Positions 1-12,000 of a stretch of DNA of 64,000 nt are shown here, piece after piece. Numbering within the stretch: the stretch's first letter is position 1; each line of letters starts with the position of its first letter. Below the pieces are notes generated by a model, which was given only the letters and a program-made list of their open reading frames with translations, was not told the DNA's origin and made no database searches. The stretch comes from Gymnothorax reevesii. Lineage: Eukaryota; Chordata; Actinopteri; Anguilliformes; Muraenidae. Both the position numbers and the translations under genes were made by a program. The stretch is taken from assembly GCA_029721435.1 (NCBI GenBank), contig CM056583.1, positions 93,266,575 through 93,330,574 of the forward strand. The letters run 5' to 3'.

Positions 1-3000
1 AAGTGTTATTAGTGAGCAGTGTCATAGTAAGGAGTGTTGTAAGTGAGGAGTGTTAGTAGTGAGGAGTGTTATTAGTGAGCAGTTTTATTAGTGAGGAGTG
101 TTATAAGTGAGCAGTATTATTAGTGAGGGGTGTTATTAGTGAGCAGTGTTATTAGTGAGGAATGTTAGTAGTGAAGAGTGTTTTAAGTGAGGAGTGTTAT
201 TAGTGAACAGTGTTATTAGTGACCAGTGTTATTAGTGAGGAGTGTTATTAGTGAGGAGTGTTGTGAGGAGTGTTATTAGTGAGGGGTGTTATTAGTGAGG
301 AGTGTTAGTAGTGAGCAGTGTTATAAGTTAGGAGTGTTATTAGTGAACAGTGTTATTAATGAGGGGTGTTATTAGTGAGCAGTGTTATTAGTGAACAGTG
401 TTATTAGTGAGGGGTGTTATTAGTGAGCAGTGTTATTAGTGAGGAGTGTTATTAGTGAACAGTTATTAGTGAGGGGTGTTATTAGTGAGCAGTGTTGTTA
501 GTGAGGAGTGTTATTAGTGAGGGGGGTTATTAGTGAGGAGTTTTATTAGTGAGCAGTGTTTTTAGTGAACAGTGTTATAAGTGAGCAGTGTAATTAGTGA
601 GGAGTGTTGTAAGTGAGGAGTGTTATTAGTCAGGAGTGTTATTAGTGAGGGGTGTTATTAGTGAGGAGTGTTATTAGTGAAGTGTGTTATTAGTGAGGGG
701 TGTTATAAGTGAGGAGTGTTAGTTGTAAGGAGTGTTATTAGTGAGGAGTGTTATTAGTGAGGATGTTATTAGTGAGGGGTGTTATTAGTGAGGAGTGTTA
801 TTAGGGAGGTGTGTTGTTAGTGAGGGGTGTTATTAGTGAGGAGTGTTATTAGTGAGGAGTATTATTAGTGAGGGGTGTTTTAAGTGAGGAGTGTTATTAG
901 TAAGCGCTGTTAAAAAAGAGGAGTGTTATAAGTGAGGGGTGATATTAGTGAGGAGTGTTATTAGTGAGGTGTTTTATTAGTGAGGAGTTTTATTAGTGAG
1001 CAGTGTTATTAGTGAGCAGTGTTTTTAGTGAACAGTGTTATAAGTGAGCAGTGTAATTAGTGAGGAGTGTTGTAAGTGAGGAGTGTTATTAGTCAGGAGT
1101 GTTATTAGTGAGGGGTGTTATTAGTGAGGAGTGTTATTAGTGAAGTGTGTTATAAGTAAGGAGTGTTATTAATGAACAGTGTTACTAGTGAACAGTGTTA
1201 TTAGTGAACCGTGTTATTAATGAGCAGTTTTATTAGTGAGGTGTGTTGTAAGTGAAGAGTGTTATTAGTGAGGGGTGTAAGAAGTGAGGAGTGTTTTTAG
1301 TGAGGAGTGTTATTAGTGAGAGGTGTTATTTGTAAGGAGTGTTATTAGTGAGGAGTGTTAGTAGTGAGAAGTGTTATTAGTTAGGTGTGTTATTAGTGAG
1401 GGGTGTTATTAGTGAGGAGTGTTATTAGTGAGGGGTTTTATTAGTGAGGAGTGTTATGAGTGAGGGATGTTATTAGTGAGGAGTGTTATAAGTGAGCAGT
1501 TTTATTAGTGAGGAGTGTTATAAGTGAGCAGTATTATTAGTGAGGTGTGTTATTAATGAGCAGTGTTAGTAGTGTGGAGTGTTATTAGTGAGCAGTGTTA
1601 TAAGTGAGGAGTGTTATAAGTGTGGAGTGTTATAAGTGAGGAGTTTTATTAGTGAGGAGTGTTATTAGTGATGTGTGTTATTAGTGAGGAGTGTTATTAG
1701 TGAGGGGTGTTATTAGTGAGGAGTGTTATTAGTGAGTGGTGTTATAAGTGAGGAGTGTTATTAGTGAGGTGTGTTATTAGTGAACAGTGTTATTAGTAAA
1801 CAGTGTTATAAGTGAGCAGTGTAATTAGTGAGGAGTGTTGTAAGTGAGGAGTCTTATTAGTGCGGGGTGTTATGAGTGAGGAGTGTTATAATTGAAGGGT
1901 GTTATAAGTGAGGAGTGTTATTAGTGAGGAGTGTTATAAGTGAGGGCTGTTTTTAGTGAGGAGTGTTATTAGTGAGTGGTGTTATAAGTGAGGAGTGTTA
2001 TTAGTGAGGGGTGTTATTAGTGAGGAGTGTTATTAGTGAGTGGTGTTATAAGTGAGGAGTGTTATTAGTGATGGGTGTTATTAGTGAGGAGTGTTATCAG
2101 TGAGTGGTGTTATAAGTGAGGAGTGTTATTAGTGAGGTGTGTTATTATTAAACAGTGTTATAAGTGAGCAGTGTAATTAGTGAGGAGTGTTGTAAGTGAG
2201 GAGTGTTATTAGTGCGGGGTGTTATGAGTGAGGAGTGTTATTAGTGCGGGGTGTTATGAGTGAGGAGTGTTCTTAGTGAGGGGTGTTATTAGTGAGCAGA
2301 GTTATTAGTGAACAGTGTTGTAAATGAGCAGTGTTATTAGTGAGGAGTGTTGTAAGTGAGGAGTGTTATTAGTGAGCAGTATTAGTAGTGAGCACTTATG
2401 TTAGTGAGGAGAGTTATTAGTGAACAGTGTTAGTATTGAGGAGTGTTACTAGTGAGCAATGTTGTTAGTGAGGGGTGTTATAAGTGTGGAGTGTTATTAG
2501 TGAACAGTGTTATTAGTGAGCAGTGTTATTAGTGATAAGTGTTATTAGTGAGAAGTGTCATAGTGACGAGTGTTGTAAGTGAGGAGTGTTAGTAGTGAGG
2601 AGTGTTTTTAGTGAGCAGTTTTATTAGTGAGGAGTGTTATGAGTGAGCAGTATTATTAGTGAGGTGTGTAATTAGTGAGGGGTGTTATTAGTGAGGAGTG
2701 TTATTAGTGAAGGATGTTATGAGTGAGGAGTGTTATTAGTGAGGGGTGTTATAAGTGAGGAGTGTTAGTAGTGAGAAGTGTTATTCGTGAGGGGTGTTAT
2801 TAGTGAGGAGTGTTAGTAGTGAGAAGTGTTATTAGTGAGGTGTGTTATTAGTGAGGGGTGTTATAAGTGAGGAGTGTTAGTTGTAAGGAGTGTTATTAGT
2901 GAGGAGTGTTATTAGTGAGGATGTTATTAGTGAGGGGTGTTATTAGTGAGGAGTGTTATTAGGGAGGTGTGTTGTTAGTGAGGGGTGTTATATGTGAGGA

Positions 3001-6000
3001 GTGTTATTAGTGAGGAGTGTTATTAGTGAGGAGTATTATTAGTGAGGGGTGTTATAAGTGAGGAGTGTTATTAGTAAGCGGTGTTAAAAAAGAGGAGTGT
3101 TATAAGTGAGGGGTGATATTAGTGAGGAGTGTTATTAGTGAGGTGTGTTATTAGTGAGGGGGGTTATTAGTGAGGAGTTTTATTAGTGAGCAGTGTTTTT
3201 AGTGAACAGTGTTATAAGTGAGCAGTGTAATTAGTGAGGAGTGTTGTAAGTGAGGAGTGTTATTAGTCAGGAGTGTTATTAGTGAGGGGTGTTATTAGTG
3301 AAGTGTGTTATTAGTGAGGGGTGTTATAAGTGAGGAGTGTTAGTTGTAAGGAGTGTTATTAGTGAGGATGTTATTAGTGAGGGGTGTTATTAGTGAGGAG
3401 TGTTATTAGGGAGGTGTGTTGTTAGTGAGGGGTGTTATATGTGAGGAGTGTTATTAGTGAGGAGTGTTATTAGTGAGGAGTATTATTAGTGAGGGGTGTT
3501 ATAAGGGAGGAGCGGTATTAGTAAGCGGTGTTAAAAAAGAGGAGTGTTATAAGTGAGGGGAGATATTAGTGAGGAGTGATATTACTGAGGTGTGTTATTA
3601 GTGAGGGGGGTTATTAGTGAGGAGTTTTATTAGTGAGCAGTGTTATTAGTGAGCAGTGTTTTTAGTGAACAGTGTTATAAGTGAGCAGTGTAATTAGTGA
3701 GGAGTGTTGTAAGTGAGGAGTGTTATTAGTCAGGAGTGTTATTAGTTAGGGGTGTTATTAGTCAGGAGTGTTATTAGTGAAGTGTGTTATAAGTAAGGAG
3801 TGTTATTAATGAACAGTGTTACTATTGAACAGTGTTATTAGTGAATCGTGTTATTAATGAGCAGTTTTATTAGTGAGGTGTGTTGTAAGTGAGGAGTGTT
3901 ATTAGTGAGGGGTGTAAGAAGTGAGGAGTGTTATTAGTGAGGAGTGTTATTAGTGAGAGGTGTTATTTGTAAGGAGTGTTATTAGTGAGGAGTGTTAGTA
4001 GTGAGAAGTGTTATTAGTTAGGTGTGTTATTAGTGAGGGGGGGTATTAGTGAGGAGTGTTATTAGTGAGGGGGTTTATTAGTGAGGAGTGTTATTAGTGA
4101 GGGATGTTATTAGTGAGGAGTGTTACAAGTGAGCAGTTTTATTAGTGAGGAGTGTTATAAGTGAGCAGTATTATTAGTGAGGTGTGTTATTAATGAGCAG
4201 TGTTAGTAGTGAGGAGTGTTATTAGTGAGCAGTGTTATAAGTGTGGAGTGTTATAAGTGAGGAGTTTTATTAGTGAGGAGTGTTATTAGTGATGTGTGTT
4301 ATTAGTGAGGAGTGTTATTAGTGAGGGGTGTTATTAGTGAGGAGTGTTATTAGTGAGTGGTGTTATAAGTGAGGAGTGTTATTAGTGAGGTGTGTTATTA
4401 GTGAACAGTGTTATTAGTAAACAGTGTTATAAGTGAGCAGTGTAATTAGTGAGGAGTGTTGTAAGTGAGGAGTGTTATTAGTGCGGGGTGTTATGAGTGA
4501 GGAGTGTTATAATTGAAGGGTGTTATAAGTGAGGAGTGTTATTAGTGAGGAGGGTTATAAGTGAGGGCTGTTTTTAGTGAGGAGTGTTATTAGTGAGTGG
4601 TGTTATAAGTAAGGAGTGTTATTAGTGAGGGGTGTTATTAGTGAGGAGTGTTATTAGTGAGTGGTGTTATAAGTGAGGAGTGTTATTAGTGAGGGGTGTT
4701 ATTAGTGAGGAGTGTTATCAGTGAGTGGTGTTATAAGTGAGGAGTGTTATTAGTGAGGTGTGTTATTATTAAACAGTGTTATAAGTGAGCAGTGTAATTA
4801 GTGAGGAGTGTTTTAAGTGAGGAGTGTTATTACTGCGGGGTGTTATGAGTGAGGAGTGTTATTAGTGCGGGGTGTTATGAGTGAGGAGTGTTCTTAGTGA
4901 GGGGTGTTATTAGTGAGCAGAGTTATTAGTGAACAGTGTTGTAAATGAGCAGTGTTATTAGTGAGGAGTGTTGTAAGTGTGGCGTGTTATTAGTGAGCAG
5001 TATTAGTAGTGAGCACTTATGTTAGTGAGGAGAGTTATTAGTGAACAATGTTAGTATTGAGGAGTGTTACTAGTGAGCAATGTTGTTAGTGAGGGGTGTT
5101 ATAAGTGTGGAGTGTTATTAGTGAACAGTGTTATTAGTGAGCAGTGTTATTAGTGAAAAGTGTTATTAGTGAGCAGTGTCATAGTGACGAGTGTTGTAAG
5201 TGAGGAGTGTTAGTAGTGAGGAGTGTTTTTAGTGAGCAGTTTTATTAGTGAGGAGTGTTATAAGTGAGCAGTATTAAAAGTGAGGAGTGTTATTAGTGAG
5301 GGGTGTTATTAGTGAGGAGTGTTATTAGTGAAGGATGTTATGAGTGAGGAGGGTTATTAGTGAGGGGTGTTATAAGTGAGGAGTGTTAGTAGTGAGAAGT
5401 GTTATTCGTGAGGGGTGTTATTAGTGAGGAGTGTTAGTAGTGAGAAGTGTTATTAGTGAGGTGTGTTATTAGTGAGGGGTGTTATAAGTGAGGAGTGTTA
5501 GTTGTAAGGAGTGTTATTAGTGAGGAGTGTTATTAGTGAGGATGTTATTAGTGAGGGGTGTTATTAGTGAGGAGTGTTATTAGGGAGGTGTGTTGTTTGT
5601 GAGGGGTGTTATTTGTGAGGTGTGTTATTACTGAGCAGTGTTATTAGTGAGGAGTATTATTAGTGAGGGGTGTTTTAAGTGAGGAGTGTTATTAGTAAGC
5701 GCTGTTAAAAAAGAGGAGTGTTATAAGTGAGGGGTAATATTAGTGAGGAGTGTTATTAGTGAGGTGTGTTATTAGTGAGGGGGGTTATTAGTGAGGAGTT
5801 TTATTAGTGAGCAGTGTTATTAGTGAGCAGTGTTTTAAGTGAACAGTGTTATAAGTGAGCAGTGTAATTAGTGAGGAGTGTTGTAAGTGAGGAGTGTTAT
5901 TAGTCAGGAGTGTTATTAGTGAGCAGTGTTATTAGTGAGGAGTGTTATAAATGAACAGTGTTATTAGTGAGGAGTGTTATTAGTGAGAGGTGTTATTTGT

Positions 6001-9000
6001 AAGGAGTGTTATTAGTGAGGAGTGTTAGTAGTGAGAAGTGTTATTAGTTAGGTGTGTTATAAGTGAGGGGTGTTATTAGTGAGGAGTGTTATTAGTGAGG
6101 GGTTTTATTAGTGAGGAGTGTTATTAGTGAGGGATGTTATTAGTGAGGAATGTTATAAGTGAGCAGTTTTATTAGTGAGGAGTGTTATAAGTGAGAAGGA
6201 TTATTAGTGAGGTGTGTTATTAATGAGCAGTGTTAGTAGTGAGGAGTGTTATTAGTGAGCAGTGTTATAAGTGAGGAGTGTTATAAGTGTGGAGTGTTAT
6301 AAGTGAGTAGGTTTATTAGTGAGGAGTGTTATTAGTGATGTGTGTTATTAGTGTGGAGTGTTATTAGTGAGGGGTGTTATTAGTGAGGAGTGTTATTAGT
6401 GAGGAGTGTTATAAGTGAGGAGTGTTATTAGTGAGGTGTGTTATTAGTGAACAGTGTTATTAGTAAACAGTGTTATAAGTGAGCAGTGTAATTAGTGAGG
6501 AGTGTTGTAAGTGAGGAGTGTTATTAGTGCGGGGTGTTATGAGTGAGGAGTGTTATAATTGAAGGGTGTTATAAGTGAGGAGTGTTATTAGTGAGGAGTG
6601 TTATAAGTGAGGGCTGTTTTTAGTGAGGAGTGTTATTAGTGAGTGGTGTTATAAGTAAGGAGTGTTATTAGTGAGGGGTGTTTTTAGTGAGGAGTGTTAT
6701 TAGTGAGTGGTGTTATAAGTGAGGAGTGTTATTAGTGAGGGGTGTTATTAGTGAGGAGTGTTATCAGTGAGTGGTGTTATAAGTGAGTAGTGTTATTAGT
6801 GAGGTGTGTTATTATTAAACAGTGTTATAAGTGAGCAGTGTAATTAGTGAGGAGTGTTGTAAGTGAGGAGTGGTATTAGTGCGGGGTGTTATGAGTGAGG
6901 AGTGTTATTAGTGCGGGGTGTTATGACTGAGGAGTGTTCTTAGTGAGGGGTGTTATTAGTGAGCAGAGTTATTAGTGAACAGTGTTGTAAATGAGCAGTG
7001 TTATTAGTGAGGAGTGTTGTAAGTGAGGAGTCTTATTAGTGAGCAGTATTAGTAGTGAGCACTTATATTAGTGAGGAGAGTTATTAGTGAACAGTGTTAG
7101 TATTGGGGAGTGTTACTAGTGAGCAATGTTGTTAGTGAGGGGTGTTATAAGTGTGGAGTGTTATTAGTGAACAGTGTTATTAGTGAGCAGTGTTATTAGT
7201 GAAAAGTGTTATTAGTGAGCAGTGTCATAGTGACGAGTGTTGTAAGTGAGGAGTGTTAGTAGTGAGGAGTGTTTTTAGTGAGCAGTTTTATTAGTGAGGA
7301 GTGTTATAAGTGAGCAGTATTGTTAGTGAGGTGTGTTATTAATGAGCAGTGTTAGTAGTGAGGAGTGTTATTAGTGAGCAGTGTTATAAGTGAGGAGTGT
7401 TATTAGTGAGGAGTGTTAGTAGTGAAGAGTGTTATAAGTGAGGAGTGTTATAAGTGAGGAGTGTTATTAGTGAGGAGTGTTATTAGTGAACAGTGTTATT
7501 AGTGAGCAGTGTTATTAGTGAGGAGTGTTGGAAGTGAGGAGTGTTATTAGTGAGGGGTGTTATTAGTGAGGAGTGTTAGTAGTGAGCAGTGTTATAAGTG
7601 AGGAGTGTTATTAGTGAACAGTGTTATTAGTGAGGAGTGTTATTAGTGAACAGTGTTATTAGTGAGCAGTGTTATTAGTGAGGAGTGTTATTAGTGAACA
7701 GTGTTATTAGTGAGGGGTGTTATTAGTGAGCAGTGTTGTTAGTGAGGAGTGTTATAAGTGAGGAGTGTTATTAGTGAACTGTGTTATAAGTGAGCAGTGT
7801 TATTAGTGAGGAGTGTTATAAGTGAGGAGTGTTATTAGTGAGGAGTGTTATAAGTGAGGAGTTTTATTAGTGAGGAGTGTTATTAGTGAGGGAAGTTATA
7901 AGTGAGGAGTGTTATTAGTGAGCAGTGTTAAAAGTGAGGAGTGTTATTAGTGAGGGGTGTTATAAGTGAGGAGTGTTTTTAGCCAAGGATGTTATTAGTG
8001 AGGAGTGTTATTAGTGAGGGATGTTATTAGTGAGGAGTGTTAGTTGTGAGAAGTGTTTTTCGTGAAGGGTGTTATCAGTGAGGAGTGTTAGTAGTGAGAA
8101 GTGTTATTAGTGAGGTGTGTTATTAGTGAGGGGTGTTATAAGTGAGGAGTGTTAGTTGTAAGGAGTGTTATTAGTGAGGAGTGTTATAAGTGAGGAGTGT
8201 TATTAGTGAGGGCTGTTATTAGTGAGGAGTGTTATTAGTGAGGGGTGTTATTAGTGAGGAGTGTTATTAGGGAGGTGTGTTATTAGTGAGCGGTGTTAAA
8301 AGTGAGGAGTGTTATTAGTGAGGGGTGTTATTAGTGAACCGTGTTATTAGAGAGCAGTGTTATAAGTTAGAAGTGTTATTAGTGAGGTGTGTTATTAGTG
8401 AGGAGTGTTATTAGTGAACAGTATTATTAGTGAGCAATGTTATTAGTGAACAGTGTTTTTAGTGAACAGTGTTATAAGTGAGCAGTGTAATTAGTGAGGA
8501 GTGTTGTAAGTGAGGAGTGTTATTAGTGAGGTGTGTTATTAGTGAGGAGTGTTATGAGTGAGGGGTGTTATTTGTGAGGAGTGTTATTAGTGAGGTGTGT
8601 TATAAGTGAGGAGTGTTATTAATGAACAGTGTTATTAGTGAGCAGTGTTATTAGTGAACCGTGTTATTAGTGAGCAGTGTTATTAGTGAGGAGTGTTGTA
8701 AGTGAGGAGTGTTATTAATGAACAGTTTTATTAGTAAGCAGTGTTATTAGTGAACCGTGTTATTAGTGAGCAGTGTTATTAGTGAACCATGTTATTAGTG
8801 AGCAGTGTTATTAGTGAGGAGTGTTATTAGTGAGGAGTGTTATTAGTGAACAGTATTATTAGTGAGCAGTGTTATTAGTGTACAGTGTTATAAGTGAGCA
8901 GTATTAGGAGTGAGGAGTGTTATTAGTGAGCAGTTTTATTAGAGACGAGTGTTATTAGTGAACAGTGTTCTTAGTGAGGAGTGATAGTATTGAGGAGTGT

Positions 9001-12000
9001 TATTAGTGAGCAATGTTATTAGTGAGGGGTGTTATTAGTGAGGAGTGTTATTAGTGAATAGTGAATTTGTGAGCAGTGTTATAAGTGAACAGTGTTATTA
9101 GTGAGGAGTGTTATTAGTGAGGAGTGTTAGTAGTGAGGAGTGTTATTAGTGAGCAGTTTTATTTGTGAGGAGTCTTATTAGTGAACAGTGTTATTAGTGA
9201 GGAGTGTTATGAGTGAGGGGTGTTATTAGTGAGGGGTGTTATTAGTGAGGAGTGTTATAAGTGAACAGTGTTATTAGTGAGGAGTGTTTTTAGGAAATGT
9301 GTTATTAGTGAGGAGTGTTATTAGTGAGCAGTGTTATAAGTGAAAAGTGTTATTAGTGAGGAGTGTTATTAGTGAGGAGTTTTATTAGTGAAAAGTGTTA
9401 TCAGTGAGGTGTGTTATTAGTGAGGGGTGTTATTACTGAGCAGTGTTATTATTGAGGAGTGTTATTAGTGAAAAGTGTTATTAGTGAGGGGTGTTATTAG
9501 TAAGGAGTGTTATCAGTGAGGAGTCTTAGTTGTGAGGAGTGTTATTAGTGAGCAGTGTTATAAGTGAAAAGTGTTATTAGTGAGCAGTGTTATTTGAGAG
9601 GTGTGTTATTACTGAGCAGTGTTATTAGTGAGGAGTGTTAGTTGTGAGGAGTGTTATTAGTGAGCAGTGTTATAAGTAAAAAGTGTTATTAGTGAGGAGT
9701 GTGATTAGTGAAAAGTGTTATTAGTGAGGAATGTTATTAGTGAGGGGTGTTTTTACTGAGCAGTGCTATTAGTGAGGAGTGTTATTAATGAAAAGTGTTA
9801 TTAGTGAGGCGTGTTATTAGTAAGGATTGTTATCAGTGAGGAGTCTTAGTTGTGAGGAGTGTTATTAGTGAGCAGTGTTATAAGTGAAAAGTGTTATTAG
9901 TGAGCAGTGTTATTTGTGAGGTGTGTTATTACTGAGCAGGGTTATTAGTGAGGAGTATTATTAGTGAAAAGTGTTATTTGTGAGGTGTGTTATTACTGAG
10001 CAGTGTTTTTAGTGCGGTGTTTTATTAGTGAGGTGTGTTATTACAGAGCAGTGTTATTAGTGAGGTGTTTTATTAGTGAGGTGTGTTATTAGTGAACAGT
10101 GTTAATAGTGAGGAGTGTTTTTAGTGAAAAGTATTATTAGTGAGGAGTGTTATTAGTGAGGGATGTTATTACTGAGTAGTGTTATTAGTGAGGAGTGTTA
10201 TTTGTGAAAAGTGTTTGTAGTGAGGGGTGTTATTAGTAAGGAGTGTTATAAGTGAGGAGTGTTAGTTGTGAGGAGTGTTATTAGTGAGCAGTGTTATAAG
10301 TGAACAGTGTTATTAGTGAGCAGTGTTATTAGTGAGGTGTGTAATTACTGAACAGTGTTATTAGTGAGCAATGTTATTAGTGTGGAGTGTTATTAGTGAG
10401 CAGAGTTATTAGTGAGCTGTGTTGGTAGTGAGGAGGGTTATTAGTGAGCAGTTTTATTTGGGACGAGTGTTATTAGTGAACAGTGTTATTAGTGAGGAGT
10501 GATAGTATTGAGGAGTGTTATTAGTGAGCAATGTTATTAGTGAGGGGTGTTATTAGTGAGGAGTGTTATTAGTGAACAGTGTTATTTGTGAGCAATGTTA
10601 TTAGTGAGGGGTGTTATTAGTGAGGAGTTTTATTAGTGAGGTGTGTTATTAGTGAGGAGTGTTATTAGTGAGCAGTGTTATTCGTGAACAGTGTTATTAG
10701 TGAGCAGTGTTATTAGTGAGCTGTGTTTGTAGTGAGGAGTGTTATTAGTGAGCAGCTTTATTAGGGACGAGTGTTATTAGTGAACAGTGTTATTAGTGAG
10801 GAGTGATAGTATTGAAGAGTGTTATTAGTGAGCAATGTTATTAGTGAGGGGTGTTATTAGTGAGGAGTGTTATTCGTGAACAGTGTTATTTGTGAGCAGT
10901 GTTATAAGTGAACAGTGTTATTAGTGAGCAGTGTTATTAGTGAGGACTGTTGTAAGTGAGGAGTGTTTTTGTGAGGAGTGTTAGTAGTGAGGAGTGTGAT
11001 TAGTGAGCAGTTTTATTTGTAAGGAGTGTTATTAGTGAACAGTGTTATTAGTGAGGATTGTTTTTAGTGAAGAGTCTTATGAGTGAGGGGTGTTATTTGT
11101 GAGGAGTGTTATTAGTGAGGGGTGTTATTAGTGAGGAGTGTTATAAGTGAGCAGTGTTATTAGTGAGGAGTGTTTTTAGTGAAAAGTGTTATTAGTGAGC
11201 AGTGTTATTAATGAGGAGTGTTATTAGTGAACAGTGTTATAAGTGAGGAGTGTTATTAGTGAGGGGTGTTATTAGTGAGAAGTGTTATAAGTGAGGAGTG
11301 TTATTAGTGAGCAGTGTTATAATTTAGGAGTGTTATTAGTGAGGTGTGTTATTAGTGAACAGTGTTTTTAGTGAGCAGTGTTATAAGTGAGTTTTATTAG
11401 TGAGGAGTGTTGCAAGTGAGGAGTGTTATTAGTGAGGGGTGTTATTAGTGAGGAGTGTTATTAATGGACAGTGTTATTAGTGAGGAGTGTTAGGAGTGAG
11501 GAGTGTTATTAGTGAGCAGTTTTATCAGTGAGGAGTGTTATTAGTGCACAGCGTTATTAGTTAGGAGTGTTAGTAGTGAGCAATGTTATTAGTGAGGGGT
11601 GTTATTAGTGAGGAGTATTATTCGTAAACAGTGTTATTAGTGAACAGTGTTTTTAGTGAGCAGTGTTATGAGTGAAGAGTGTTGTTAGTGAGGAGTGTTA
11701 TTAGTGAGGAGTGTTATTCGTGAGGTGTGTTATAAGTGAACAGGGTTATGAGTGAGCAGTGTTATTCGTGAAGAGTGTTGTAAGTGAGGAGTGTTATTAG
11801 TGAGGAGTGTTAGTCATGAGGAGTGTTATTAGTGAACAGTGTTATTAGGGAGGAGTGTTACTAGTGAGGGGCGTTATTAGTGAGCAGTGTTATTAGTGAG
11901 GCATGTTGTTAGTGAGGAGTGTTATTAGTGAGGAGTAAGTGAGGAGTGTTATGAGTGAGGAGTGTTATTAGCAGTTTTATGAGTGAGGAGTGTTATTAGT

